Shown: positions 1-8,127, counted from the stretch's first letter. The stretch is DNA of 56,527 nt from Roseovarius tolerans (GCF_900109855.1 NZ_FOBO01000020.1:1-56527), one strand, 5' to 3'. Numbers and translations are program-made. The notes: generated by a model not told the origin, from the letters alone.

Positions 1-358
1 AACTTACGGTGTCAAATACGAGCGTGCGGTCAAAAAGCTGACCAAGGATCGCAACGTGCTGCTGACATTCTACGACTTCCCTGCCGAGCACTGGAAGCAC
101 ATCCGCACGACAAACCCCATCGAAAGCGTCTTCGCTACCGTGCGCAACCGAACCCGCAAGACCAAGGGCTGCCTAAGCCGCAAAACGGCCCTGTCCATGG
201 TCTTCAAGCTAATGATGTCAGCCAAGAAAAAATGGCGAAAGCTCAGCGGCACAAACCGACTGCCCGAAGTCATTCAGGGGGTTGAGTTCAAAGACGGGAT
301 CAAGCAACTTCAAAACGCCGCCTGATGACAGCCGTCACCAACTTTTGGGCATAACTCC
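1..358 (+). mobile_element. IS256-family insertion sequence, right end
   Basis: The window opens inside this element. It holds the 3' end of an IS256-type transposase gene and a short non-coding tail. The element seems to end near 355-358, because from about 359 the reading frame becomes a tyrosine recombinase. The left end lies outside the window, so the terminal inverted repeat and target duplication cannot be confirmed. Confidence 0.75.
2..325 (+). CDS. IS256-family transposase, C-terminal part (partial at window edge)
   Basis: The open frame runs from base 2 without a start and stops at TGA 323-325. The translation contains TTNPIESVFATVRNRT, the signature near the catalytic glutamate of IS256-type DDE transposases, followed by the basic helical tail usual for this family (KTKGCLSRKTA, then KKWRKLSG). 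About 107 C-terminal residues are present, against roughly 400 for a full protein. The GTG at 56 is only an internal valine. The insertion interrupts the recombinase gene that follows. Confidence 0.9.
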   Translation, partial: TYGVKYERAVKKLTKDRNVLLTFYDFPAEHWKHIRTTNPIESVFATVRNRTRKTKGCLSRKTALSMVFKLMMSAKKKWRKLSGTNRLPEVIQGVEFKDGIKQLQNAA

Positions 359-976
359 ATTAACTTAGATGATGCACAGGCTATAAAGTCATGGAAGGTC
401 TTTTATAACTGGTGTCTCAGGAATGAACTGACAGATCGAAACCCGTTCCTCCATGTCCCTGTAGTGTATGGCCAACGCAGCCGTGTGCTTGCAAATGATG
501 AGATAAAAGCTGTCTGGGCATATGACTTCCCACCGTACAGCAACTATTTAAAGCTGCAGATGCTCACCGGCCAGCGCATAGGGCAGTGGAAGGACTACAC
601 AGTCATCGACCATACTGTTGTGTTCCCAGCTTCGGGAATGAAGGGCAAGATAGAACATGTCATACCTCTGACTGACACGGTTGCTAATCTGTTGCCAGTG
701 GCACCCTTTAATGGTTGGTCTAAAGGGAAGGCGAGGCTCGATAAGCATGTTCCACTTGAGCATTGGACTGTACACGACCTGAGGCGCACGTTCTCCACTA
801 TCTGCGCTTCCTTGGACATTCCCTTGCACGTTACCGAGCGCATACTTGCACACACCAGTGGCTCGATCTCTGGCGTCAGTGCAATCTATAACAAATACAA
901 CTACCTCAAAGAAATGCGCCAAGCACTTGAGATTTACGAGCAACACATCCATTCTCTTATCGCTGGGACTAGCTAA
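359..976 (+). pseudogene. Tyrosine recombinase/integrase, 5' end removed by IS256 insertion
   Basis: The ATG at 464 is not the real start: the same frame is open upstream to about 359, where IS sequence begins, and reads like integrase (NLDDAQAIKSWKVF). The catalytic region is recognisable: the first arginine lies in LTGQRIGQW, the box II motif is HDLRRTFST, the histidine is in ILAHTSG, and the tyrosine is in the AIYNKYNY stretch. The core-binding domain is missing or lies left of the IS. This was probably the integrase of the mobile element in 1-8.9 kb, since alpA follows in the same direction. The remnant is unlikely to be active. Confidence 0.8.
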
Positions 977-1017
977 CCTGGTGTTTCGCGCGAAGCTCCT
1001 AATCATGGAGTGTAGCG

Positions 1018-1209
1018 ATGGAACGGTTACTATCTAAGAAGCAAGTCAAAGAAATTGTTGGTTTTTCACTGGCTCACATAGATCGAATGGAGCATGATCC
1101 TGAATACTCGCATCTAGGTTTTCCTAAGCGGATCAAGATCGGGTTTCGTGTGTTCTGGGTGGAAAGTGAGATCTACGATTGGGTTGCTGAACGTATAGCC
1201 ACACGCTAG
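1018..1209 (+). CDS. AlpA-family excisionase/transcriptional regulator
   Basis: This 63-residue protein has the compact MerR-like winged helix-turn-helix of the AlpA family: a helical start (LLSKKQVKEIVGFS), a recognition region (AHIDRMEH) and the wing, FPKRIKIGFRVFW, with the ending SEIYDWVAERIA. AlpA-type proteins commonly act as excisionases or as regulators of prophage and island integrases. Its place directly behind the interrupted integrase, same strand, fits that role. A GGAG ribosome binding site at 1008-1011 supports the ATG at 1018. Confidence 0.85.
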   Translation: MERLLSKKQVKEIVGFSLAHIDRMEHDPEYSHLGFPKRIKIGFRVFWVESEIYDWVAERIATR

Positions 1210-1254
1210 CCCCTTGTGAAAGGGGAGTAGGGGGCATTCTTCGGGATGCCCCCT
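1210..1254 (+). terminator. Double hairpin after alpA
   Basis: Two GC-rich stems follow the alpA stop directly: CCCC/GGGG at 1210-1225 and a 9-bp stem AGGGGGCAT/ATGCCCCCT at 1229-1254. There is no clear T run, so this may be a terminator or an RNA-stability element. Confidence 0.5.
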
Positions 1255-1348
1255 GCACAAATACAAGTGAGCACCAACTTTCACTTGCACGACCTACATC
1301 GCCAAACTACTACCGCCGTACAAATTCCATTAGGCACAGGTAGTACAC

Positions 1349-1711
1349 ATGCAAGTATCGGACATTGACAAACAGATCGCAGAGCTACAAGCGCAGAAGC
1401 GCACTATTATTGAAGAAGAAAAAAAGACCGCCAAGAAGAAGGTTGAGCAAGCGTTGCAGGAGCTTAACGCCCTGGGTTTTAACTACAAGCTGGTAGAAGA
1501 AGGCACTACGCCTAAACGCACGCGCCGCACAGGAGTGCGGGATGATGTACTCAAGACCATCAAGAATGGTGACGGTATGAAGCCCGCCGAGATTGCAGTT
1601 GCAATGGGGATGGATGATGCCAAGGGCAAACAGTCGATCTCAAATGCTCTCACAGCCCTCAAGAAGTCTGGTATATTGGTTGCTACTGACGGGGCATACA
1701 CCGCCAAGTAG
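1349..1711 (+). CDS. Small coiled-coil plus winged-helix DNA-binding-like protein
   Basis: The 120-residue product starts with a charged coiled coil (about residues 3-42: DIDKQIAELQAQKRTIIEEE). A basic linker (TPKRTRRTGVRDD) follows, then a C-terminal winged-helix-like domain (about 66-118: MKPAEIAVAMGMDD, ISNALTALKKSG). The order, dimerising coil then DNA-binding domain, resembles H-NS-like nucleoid proteins, but I do not recognise the family with certainty. It lies just before the inverted-repeat block at 1792-1936 and could bind it; that is inference. The ATG has only a weak ribosome binding site. Confidence 0.65.
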   Translation: MQVSDIDKQIAELQAQKRTIIEEEKKTAKKKVEQALQELNALGFNYKLVEEGTTPKRTRRTGVRDDVLKTIKNGDGMKPAEIAVAMGMDDAKGKQSISNALTALKKSGILVATDGAYTAK

Positions 1712-1791
1712 TGGGTAAAACGATGGGTATTTATGTATTGTCTATCTCTGAAATTACAAAGGGGTAGCATAGCCCCTCATACTTACTCATT

Positions 1792-1936
1792 CCGCAAGAA
1801 CTGTTGTCAGGCTCACGCCATGACCTATTACCTTTTTAGGTATATATACCCACAGTCCTGCCGGATAAAAAAGTAATAGGTCATAGCGCTATACGGGGTC
1901 TAAACAACACCCTAGCTCTGACAACAGTTCTTGCGG
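1792..1936. repeat. Nested inverted repeats, candidate origin (oriV/oriT) of the left element
   Basis: An outer perfect 19-bp inverted repeat has arms 1792-1810 (CCGCAAGAACTGTTGTCAG) and 1918-1936. Inside it lies a perfect 12-bp inverted repeat (ATGACCTATTAC at 1820-1831 and its complement at 1873-1884), and between those a 12-bp palindrome GGTATATATACC at 1839-1850. The arms are not placed symmetrically. The block fills the only large non-coding gap before the ATPase genes and is AT-rich in the centre. That is typical of replication or transfer origins, but function is not proven. Confidence 0.55.
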
Positions 1937-1986
1937 ACAGTACTACCCTACAATTTTACGGTACAATTACACCGGACTATGTTCTT

Positions 1987-2055
1987 TAACGGTAGCTTGC
2001 TCTGCGGCCCTCGACTGTCACCAACACGGGGTGGGGGACTGGTAAGCTACCGTTA
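1987..2055 (+). promoter_or_regulatory. Inverted repeat ending at the start codon of the first ATPase gene
   Basis: The arms TAACGGTAGCTT (1987-1998) and AAGCTACCGTTA (2044-2055) are perfectly complementary. The right arm includes the A of the ATG at 2055, and the G-rich stretch GGGGTGGGGG that could serve as a ribosome binding site lies in the loop. In RNA this hairpin would control initiation; in DNA it could be an operator. Confidence 0.5.
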
Positions 2056-3089
2056 TGGCACATCGCTACATTATCGGGCAGTCAGGATCAGGCAAGTCTT
2101 CACTGCTAATGGAACAGATGGCCACCAGCGTCTCTCAGGGACACGGTGTTTGTTTTATTGATCCTCACGGTACAGATACTGATGCATTGATACCGCACTT
2201 GGACGCTACCGACATAAAGTATCAACTCCTCGATCTAAGCACCTCGCGCTGGAACCCGCTGGCTGAACCCGTCCATTCCGCCCTATCGGCGAAAACATTT
2301 TCATCTGGTATAAAGGATGGATCAGGCTACTACGGCCAAAGCACTCCCGTGATGGACATGTATTTGTTCTTTGTCTCGTTGTCCTTGATATACAATTCAC
2401 AGAACCTCACTGATACTGTTTCACTCCTACAAGATGAAACCTACCGTACTGGCCTAGAGTTCAGAGATAAGGTTCTTGAACAATTCTGGTGCGCCTACGA
2501 GGAGCTGAATACCAAGGATCGGCGCGCCGAATCCGCGAGTACGCTAAACAAATTATTTGGCCTTTTGGGTGATCCTCGTGTTTTCAAGTTTTTTAAGACA
2601 AACAAAAAGACGTTTTCGCTGGCCAAGGTGCTGGACGACACCGTCCTGCTGGTACGTCTTCCGATCCACGAGTATGGCGAGGACACGGTTAAGATTGTTG
2701 GCTCGCTCATCATTTCCTATTTGAACCAACTGATATTGGCCCGTAACACGCAACAACCGTATGATCTGTACCTTGACGAGGGACACATGTTTGCCCCTGG
2801 GGCACTGCAAAGCATTCTCTCAGGGTCCAAGAAATTTGGTCTGTCTCTGACTTTTGTCCACCAGTACATTGACCAAGTAGAAAAATCCCTGTTCTCTGCT
2901 TTGATGGGAAACTGTCCAGAACGCTTTGTTTTTAGGGTGTCGCAGGAGGATGCGGAAGTGCTGAAATCATACATGCCACCAATGACGTCTAAACGTGGAT
3001 TAGAGGAGCTACTGCCATACACCTATCGACGATTTCCTTTCTATGAAGGTGATCCTGATAAAATCACTACTCCACTGGAGAGTATTTGA
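2055..3089 (+). CDS. Soluble HerA/VirD4-like DNA-translocase ATPase
   Basis: This 344-residue P-loop ATPase has Walker A GQSGSGKS almost at the N-terminus (residues 8-15), FIDPHG shortly after, and Walker B YDLYLDEGH near residue 240. A sensor/arginine region follows (GSKKFGLSLTFVHQY), as in type IV coupling proteins and HerA/FtsK-type motors. No membrane segment is seen, which is unusual for VirD4. The stop overlaps the ATG of the next ATPase gene (TGATG at 3087-3091), so the two are translationally coupled and may form one machine. The likely role is DNA pumping for replication, transfer or packaging of the element. Family-level identity is good; substrate is unknown. Confidence 0.8.
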   Translation: MAHRYIIGQSGSGKSSLLMEQMATSVSQGHGVCFIDPHGTDTDALIPHLDATDIKYQLLDLSTSRWNPLAEPVHSALSAKTFSSGIKDGSGYYGQSTPVMDMYLFFVSLSLIYNSQNLTDTVSLLQDETYRTGLEFRDKVLEQFWCAYEELNTKDRRAESASTLNKLFGLLGDPRVFKFFKTNKKTFSLAKVLDDTVLLVRLPIHEYGEDTVKIVGSLIISYLNQLILARNTQQPYDLYLDEGHMFAPGALQSILSGSKKFGLSLTFVHQYIDQVEKSLFSALMGNCPERFVFRVSQEDAEVLKSYMPPMTSKRGLEELLPYTYRRFPFYEGDPDKITTPLESI

Positions 3090-5227
3090 TGGGAGTTTAT
3101 TACATTGCTGTATTTGTAAGAGACTTTCAGTTGTTTGCTTTTTTTGTTGGGATTGCCTTATTGTTAGCTAGCCTGTTGCTTACTCGGCTAGCTTTCAGAA
3201 GGGGTGAAGCATATTATCACGGATTCCCAATAAGTATCCATTACACTACACTCCAACTCACTTCAATATTTGGCATTTGCATAATACTTGCCACCATTTC
3301 TACACCAGAAAGCCAACTCTCTTTAATAGCCGTGTACATATCATCTGGAATTGTTCCTTGGGTGGTTTTCTGTCTAATATTCACACCGATTTTGACGGAT
3401 ACCTTTCTTAATGAGGTGCCAACTAGACAAGTTTTGTATAAACTACTCCTTGTCTTAATGATAGTTGGTTTTTCAGTCCTGGCCATTTTTAATATTACAG
3501 GTATAAAAGTATCAATAGATCACCCTTTAACACTTCCCCTTTTTGCTTTGGCAATTACAGGCATGTTCGCATGCCTTGCCCTTGATACTTTGAAGGACGG
3601 ACTCAATCCAAATTTGGCAAAAGAGGAGGCCGAGGGTGTTCCTGCTGAAGAAGCACCTGAAAATGAGCTAAACGCTGCCCGGCTGGCGGTAGTAAACGCA
3701 ATACCAGATGCCAACATCCCAGAGGGATTAAAGAAGGATGTTATCTTTGTTGCGGCAGCGTACGCACCACTAGAGCGCAAGACAAAAGATGTGATCGAAG
3801 CAATCGAGTTATGGGCTACGACATTGCCGCCCTATGACCTATGCGTTGCTGGCCCTGGCAGGGCGTGGGGCGAGTATATCAGCGATTTTGCAAAGACCTG
3901 CGAACATCCAGAGTATGCATATACTGATGCGTTTCTCCCCTTTGTAACCGCACAAAATATCCTAGGCGACATGATGCAATATCTAAATGGTATTCAGATA
4001 GCTGTCCGGTTAAAGCCTGAGTACAGGTATGAGCATACTCATATTATCGGTGGATCGGGCCACGGTAAAACCCAATTGTTACAAGACTTGATCTTGGATG
4101 ATCTGGTAAATGAAGATATTAGCATTGTAATAATCGACAGTCAGGAGAACATGCTTGAAAAACTGTTGCATGTCGTCCCACCAGAGCGGCTTGTCTATCT
4201 TGACCCAACGCATCCTGAGTTTTCGCTTGCCCTTGATACATTTCGTGGCGGTAGTTCTGAGGATGAAGTTACTACTTCTGTTGACCTATATGAATTTATG
4301 TTCGCCTCACTAGAGAACGAGCTGACGGCCAAGCAGCAGACCGTATATCGGTATGTATCAAGGCTTCTTTTCGAGGTGCCAAATGCCAATCTGCTGACTA
4401 TGCTAGACGTACTAGAACACGGAACTGCCAACTATCGAAAGTATATGTTGAACTTAAACCCAGTTGTCATCAATTTTTTTGACAACCAGTTTGATGTAAA
4501 ACGTGGACAGTATGGCGAGACAAGAAACCAAATCGCTCAACGATTGTACCGCCTTTTAGAAAACCCAACCCTGCAAAGAATGTTTACTGCCCCGGTCGGG
4601 AAGATCGATCTTGGGAAAGAGCTACAAAAACCAAGTGTCATCTTGATTAACACTGCATCGGGGAGCATTTCAATAGAAGGGGCGAGGTTGCTTGGCCGCT
4701 ATATGATTGCTCAAATTGCCAGCTTTTCTCTTTCAGGCAACAAGACTGTGCCGACCATGTTGTACATAGATGAAGCACAGGAATACCTATCTGCTGCCCC
4801 GATAGTCGTGCGGATGTTCCAGCAAGGGCGCAAGCGCCGTCTGGGTATTACCGCAGCGCACCAAGACCTCGGTGCGTTTGCAGACCCTGCCTTGCGCTCC
4901 ACCCTGTCAGCTAACACAACAATTAAACTTGCTGGCGGTGTATCAGGTGAGGATGTAGCGGCGATGGCCAGAGACATGCGTGTCACTAAAGCTGAAATAG
5001 ATGCCATGCCAAAGAACTCGTTTCTTTGCAGCGTCCGGGGCGTTGGCACCATCGTACGCAAGACAGACTTCCTACGACTGGAGAATAGCCCACAGAAATC
5101 GCCCCAGCAGATCACAGCGATCAAGCAGCACATGGCGCAGACATATGGCTATAAAGCCGCCACAAACGCTTCTGCGTCGTCGCAGCGCCCACTGAATGAC
5201 CCTGATGGCCCTCAAGAGCTAGATTAG
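3089..5227 (+). CDS. Membrane-anchored HerA/VirD4-like (DUF87/TraG-type) ATPase
   Basis: This protein of about 712 residues has roughly five N-terminal hydrophobic segments (about residues 5-35, 48-66, 75-100, 112-135 and 145-165). A charged linker leads to an ATPase domain with Walker A GGSGHGKT (about residue 329), IDSQEN (about 355), and Walker B TMLYIDEAQEYL (about 560). QQGRKRRLGITAAHQD follows, the typical post-Walker-B element of TraG/VirD4 and HerA proteins. The ATG at 3089 overlaps the previous stop; the TTG at 3086 is a less likely start. The membrane domain plus motor suggests a coupling-protein-like pump. No VirB-type channel genes are nearby. Confidence 0.8.
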   Translation: MGVYYIAVFVRDFQLFAFFVGIALLLASLLLTRLAFRRGEAYYHGFPISIHYTTLQLTSIFGICIILATISTPESQLSLIAVYISSGIVPWVVFCLIFTPILTDTFLNEVPTRQVLYKLLLVLMIVGFSVLAIFNITGIKVSIDHPLTLPLFALAITGMFACLALDTLKDGLNPNLAKEEAEGVPAEEAPENELNAARLAVVNAIPDANIPEGLKKDVIFVAAAYAPLERKTKDVIEAIELWATTLPPYDLCVAGPGRAWGEYISDFAKTCEHPEYAYTDAFLPFVTAQNILGDMMQYLNGIQIAVRLKPEYRYEHTHIIGGSGHGKTQLLQDLILDDLVNEDISIVIIDSQENMLEKLLHVVPPERLVYLDPTHPEFSLALDTFRGGSSEDEVTTSVDLYEFMFASLENELTAKQQTVYRYVSRLLFEVPNANLLTMLDVLEHGTANYRKYMLNLNPVVINFFDNQFDVKRGQYGETRNQIAQRLYRLLENPTLQRMFTAPVGKIDLGKELQKPSVILINTASGSISIEGARLLGRYMIAQIASFSLSGNKTVPTMLYIDEAQEYLSAAPIVVRMFQQGRKRRLGITAAHQDLGAFADPALRSTLSANTTIKLAGGVSGEDVAAMARDMRVTKAEIDAMPKNSFLCSVRGVGTIVRKTDFLRLENSPQKSPQQITAIKQHMAQTYGYKAATNASASSQRPLNDPDGPQELD

Positions 5228-5229
5228 TT

Positions 5230-5238
5230 TGATATACT
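5230..5238 (+). promoter_or_regulatory. Possible extended -10 promoter element
   Basis: TGATATACT matches an extended -10 box (TGnTATAAT-like) 40 bases before the next gene. The same 9-mer recurs at 8125-8133 before another gene of this element. No good -35 box is visible. Confidence 0.35.
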
Positions 5239-5277
5239 CATCCTAACTACCTGTTATCAGGCGTAATCACAGCAACC

Positions 5278-6306
5278 ATGCCAACCTTTGACAGCACTGA
5301 CAAAGTCGCTGAACAAGAGACTATGCGAAAGTCTCGGTATACCCGTTCAAAAGAGCCAAGTGTCTTGGTAATGACCACTGGCCGTACCCGTATTCTGGAA
5401 GCGCTCAACCGTTACCAGTTCCTTCGCACGTCCCACATCCACGGTCTGATTGAGAACACATGCTTTAACCGGACACAGCGCCAGCTGCGCGCCCTCTGGG
5501 ATGCAAAGTTGATCGACCGACCCAAAGAACAGCTCTGGGCATACAACGGGCTTTTCAACGAGGAAATCTATACGCTCGACAAGCGCGGCATCGAGTATCT
5601 GCAAGAGCAAGACAAGAATTCAGAGACAGCCACCAACTTGTATCGGGGTAAGGGCACGACCTATCGCAAGTATTTCTCCCATTCCATGATGATTTGCGAC
5701 ACCCTGGCGTCCATCGAAATGGGATCACTCGGAACCGATGTCCGCTACATTCCTATGTCTGAGATACTGGCCGGGACAGACGACCCGAAGCCTTTGCAGC
5801 TCACCTGTACTGTCACGCACGATTTTGGTGGCCGGGTAGAAACGAGTAAATCCAAGCACCTAGTGCCAGACGGGATATTTGGACTAGAGTATTCAAATGG
5901 TAAAAAAGCCTACTTTGTACTGGAGGCAGAAAACACAAGTACTATTCACCCCAGCACACTCAAGCGATCATCATCCTTTTTGAAGAAGCTAATTGGCTAC
6001 CGGGATATTGTTAAAACACAAGTTTACAAGGAAAAGCTGGGTGTGGGTAACATGCGTGTGATAGTGGTTGCACCCACTGATACTCGATCTAACAACCAAA
6101 GAAAATTGGTAGAGGATCTGGTAGGCAAAAGCCACTTGTTTCTTTTTGCCTCTGTACCGACACATAGTGTTAATGCTAAGGGGATGTTACGTTCACCGAA
6201 ACCTTGCCCAGAACTATTCACTGCTGAATGGCATCGGGCAGGACTGCCAACGGAGCGAATAGATGGATCAACTCTTAAAGATCGTACAGACCACAAAGCT
6301 TCCTAA
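5278..6306 (+). CDS. Replication-relaxation-like protein
   Basis: The 342-residue protein fits the replication-relaxation pattern (Replic_Relax-type). An N-terminal winged helix (about residues 30-100: RILEALNRYQFLRTSHIH, then RQLRALWDAKLIDRP) is followed by a middle histidine-containing stretch (YFSHSMMICDTLASIE) and a C-terminal alpha/beta domain with LVPDGIFGLEY and YFVLEAENTS. The second part resembles nuclease-like folds that carry an acidic D...ExE pattern. Such proteins sit beside TraG/HerA-type ATPases in plasmids and integrative elements of Gram-positive bacteria. It is a candidate for the DNA-recognition or nicking partner of the two upstream ATPases. Assignment rests on recalled motif layout only. 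Confidence 0.65.
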   Translation: MPTFDSTDKVAEQETMRKSRYTRSKEPSVLVMTTGRTRILEALNRYQFLRTSHIHGLIENTCFNRTQRQLRALWDAKLIDRPKEQLWAYNGLFNEEIYTLDKRGIEYLQEQDKNSETATNLYRGKGTTYRKYFSHSMMICDTLASIEMGSLGTDVRYIPMSEILAGTDDPKPLQLTCTVTHDFGGRVETSKSKHLVPDGIFGLEYSNGKKAYFVLEAENTSTIHPSTLKRSSSFLKKLIGYRDIVKTQVYKEKLGVGNMRVIVVAPTDTRSNNQRKLVEDLVGKSHLFLFASVPTHSVNAKGMLRSPKPCPELFTAEWHRAGLPTERIDGSTLKDRTDHKAS

Positions 6307-6399
6307 GTTAACTTGCACACACAAGTACACGGTATTCTCTGCTGACTACCATTTTGTTTGTGTGAATTGTTGCGCCAAGTTTGAAACGCAAAAGTAGTG

Positions 6400-6405
6400 T
6401 ATAAT
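6400..6405 (+). promoter_or_regulatory. -10 box upstream of the primase-like gene
   Basis: A perfect TATAAT preceded by GTG lies 40 bases before the start at 6445. A possible -35 (TTGAAA at 6381-6386) is spaced too closely, so the promoter is only partly supported. Confidence 0.4.
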
Positions 6406-6444
6406 TAGTCACAGACTGTCCTTCAACAAAAGGAGTACTCTGTG

Positions 6445-6987
6445 ATGGCTACCCAGCTTTTAGACTTTGAACAGATCAAGCAAGATCACCCTATCGAACA
6501 GGTGGCCGAACGGCTTGGTTTAACCCTCAAAAAATCAGGTGCACAGCTACGCGGCCGGTGTCCTTCCGGCGAGGAAGGGGATCGCAAGTTTGTTATCACG
6601 CCAGCAAAAGGCGTCTGGTATAGCTTTGCACTCGGTAAAGGCGGCGATGTGCTGGCACTTGTCCAACTCGTGAATGATTGCTCCGTGAAAGAGGCTGCAC
6701 AGTTTCTTGTCGGAGACACCGCTCCACTGGAGAAGCCGAAAGGCCAATCCAAAAAGAGCGCGGAGGCCCGTGGTGGCTTCCGTGCTTTGGATTATCTCGA
6801 GCCAGATCACCCAGCGGTGGAGACACTTGGCTTTGATCCTGAGACTGCCGAAGCTCTTGGGGTTGGGTTTGCCCCACGCGGCATCCTCAAAGGAAAGGTT
6901 GCGATCCCGATCCGTACAAAAACCGGCCAATTGGCTGGCTATGTAGGGGCTGAGGAACTGCAATTGCCGCCAAAATGGTCACTTTGA
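6445..6987 (+). CDS. DNA primase-like protein with degenerate CHC2 zinc finger
   Basis: The 180-residue product has the layout of the DnaG N-terminal zinc-binding domain: FEQIKQDHPIEQVAERLGL, then LRGRCP, then WYSFALGKGGDVLALV and the SVKEAAQFL helix. In true CHC2 fingers the ligands are Cys-Pro-Phe-His and a later Cys-x2-Cys; here only one cysteine remains and His and both later Cys are absent, so zinc is probably not bound. The C-terminal part (about 105-175) has the small Toprim-adjacent style of plasmid proteins and ends at LPPKW. No full Toprim catalytic core is visible. AGGAG at 6431-6435 fits ATG 6445, or the GTG at 6442. Confidence 0.65.
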   Translation: MATQLLDFEQIKQDHPIEQVAERLGLTLKKSGAQLRGRCPSGEEGDRKFVITPAKGVWYSFALGKGGDVLALVQLVNDCSVKEAAQFLVGDTAPLEKPKGQSKKSAEARGGFRALDYLEPDHPAVETLGFDPETAEALGVGFAPRGILKGKVAIPIRTKTGQLAGYVGAEELQLPPKWSL

Positions 6988-7250
6988 CAGGCTTGGTGTG
7001 GGAAGGAGTTACAGTCAATATCGTCTACTCGAAGGAGAAGTGGCACTCACCCTTTCACCATCTGGAAATCAAAGCCGCTGCGCCATTGCCGATCACTGAG
7101 ACAGGCTATCGTTCACACTTTGTTGCTCCAGAGGAAATCGAGGTGTTTGGCAGTCCTAAAGCGTTTGTCGAAGAATGGATTGCACACGCAGCCAAAGATC
7201 CCAAGTGGGTACGACAAGCAGAGGCCGCCAGACAAGGCGAACTCTTTTAA
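6975..7250 (+). CDS. Conserved small protein next to the primase-like gene
   Basis: The 91-residue product starts inside the end of the primase-like gene (13-base overlap) in another frame. It has a beta-rich N-terminal part with a conserved-looking core HLEIKAAAPLPITETGYRS, an acidic helix (EVFGSPKAFVEEWIAH) and the ending RQGELF. I recall similar proteins in alphaproteobacterial mobile elements but know no function. The overlap suggests co-translation with the primase-like protein. Confidence 0.6.
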   Translation: MVTLTGLVWEGVTVNIVYSKEKWHSPFHHLEIKAAAPLPITETGYRSHFVAPEEIEVFGSPKAFVEEWIAHAAKDPKWVRQAEAARQGELF

Positions 7251-7278
7251 AAAGCCCCCAATTTATGGGGGCTTATTT
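7251..7278. terminator. Bidirectional rho-independent terminator
   Basis: The stem AGCCCCC/GGGGGCT (7253-7273) is flanked by A-rich sequence on the left and TTATTTTATT on the right. It lies between two convergent genes and can stop transcription from both sides. Confidence 0.8.
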
Positions 7279-7493
7279 TATTGCTCAGCTATCCAATTTT
7301 CTGCCTTTGTCAGCAAACGAGCTGCGTTCATCAGGTCGGGATGGTTGAGCTGGTTGGTGTTTTTGAACTCAGTACCGTCTTTGTACGTCCGGCTCAGATC
7401 AACAGTATAAAACGCGCGATCTGTTCCGTTGTTTTTCCATATAGTCGCTGTGATGAAACCAATTCTAAACTTCTTTGCTGGTTTGTCAGACAT
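7278..7493 (-). CDS. Small conserved hypothetical protein of mobile elements
   Basis: The start is set at the ATG ending at 7493 because AGAGGAGA lies just upstream; the longer frame to 7529 has no such site. The 71-residue product (MSDKPAKKFRIGFITATIW, then FYTVDLSRTYKDG and NTNQLNHPDLMNAARLL) looks like a conserved small protein seen on plasmids and islands: a beta-sheet with a C-terminal helix. Its function is unknown. It is the only minus-strand gene of the left element, convergent with the primase-side genes. Confidence 0.7.
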   Translation of the reverse strand: MSDKPAKKFRIGFITATIWKNNGTDRAFYTVDLSRTYKDGTEFKNTNQLNHPDLMNAARLLTKAENWIAEQ

Positions 7494-7653
7494 TTTAATT
7501 CTCCTCTTTGTCTGTCTGAATACTACCATGAAACAAATAGTGTTCTGTCCTCACTGCCCCTAGTAGTATCCATACTACTCACTGTTACTCATGCCGCCCG
7601 TTGTAGTTGTGAAAATGAAGGTCAAACTTAAGGCATCTAACTGGGAGAGTAAG

Positions 7654-8127
7654 ATGCTTAATACAATCAATGTACCGCTCAATGAAACTTTGAACTCTGT
7701 TATCGAGCTGATGGCAGATCAGATCGACTACGAGATTTCAGATGAAGGTCTAGGAACCTATCGTGAGCTGGTAGATCATATGGACGCTGGTAAGAAGTTG
7801 CTAGTTTACTCCGGTGGATCAGACTGTACGATCTTTGCTGAGCCCGCTGTAAACTATGCGTTTCGCGCCTGGCATGACTATACCCACTACACCAGCGGTT
7901 ATGACTTTAGCACTGTTGGTGAAATGTTTACATGTAACCAACAAATCACTGACATCATAAACGTGTTTGGCACCGAGGTCGCGCAGGAATGTATTCCGCA
8001 CTTGGTCGCTGAGATCATAGGTCAAAGACTCTACTACAAGAAGTATAGGGAGTATATAAGTGATCAACGTGCCTTTGCTTTAGCGTATATGCAATCGCCC
8101 CATAAGGCACTAAAATTCAAATGGTGA
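7654..8127 (+). CDS. Hypothetical protein
   Basis: ATG 7654 has a strong GGGAGAG ribosome binding site (7643-7649); the frame is open back to 7591 without one. The 157-residue protein has a conserved-looking block (YSGGSDCTIFAEPAVNY, then AFRAWHDYTHY) and a C-terminal helical part rich in Tyr and Lys. No catalytic motif is recognised; the H-D-Y-x-H cluster could bind metal, which is speculation. Similar proteins appear in phage and plasmid context as far as I recall. Confidence 0.6.
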   Translation: MLNTINVPLNETLNSVIELMADQIDYEISDEGLGTYRELVDHMDAGKKLLVYSGGSDCTIFAEPAVNYAFRAWHDYTHYTSGYDFSTVGEMFTCNQQITDIINVFGTEVAQECIPHLVAEIIGQRLYYKKYREYISDQRAFALAYMQSPHKALKFKW

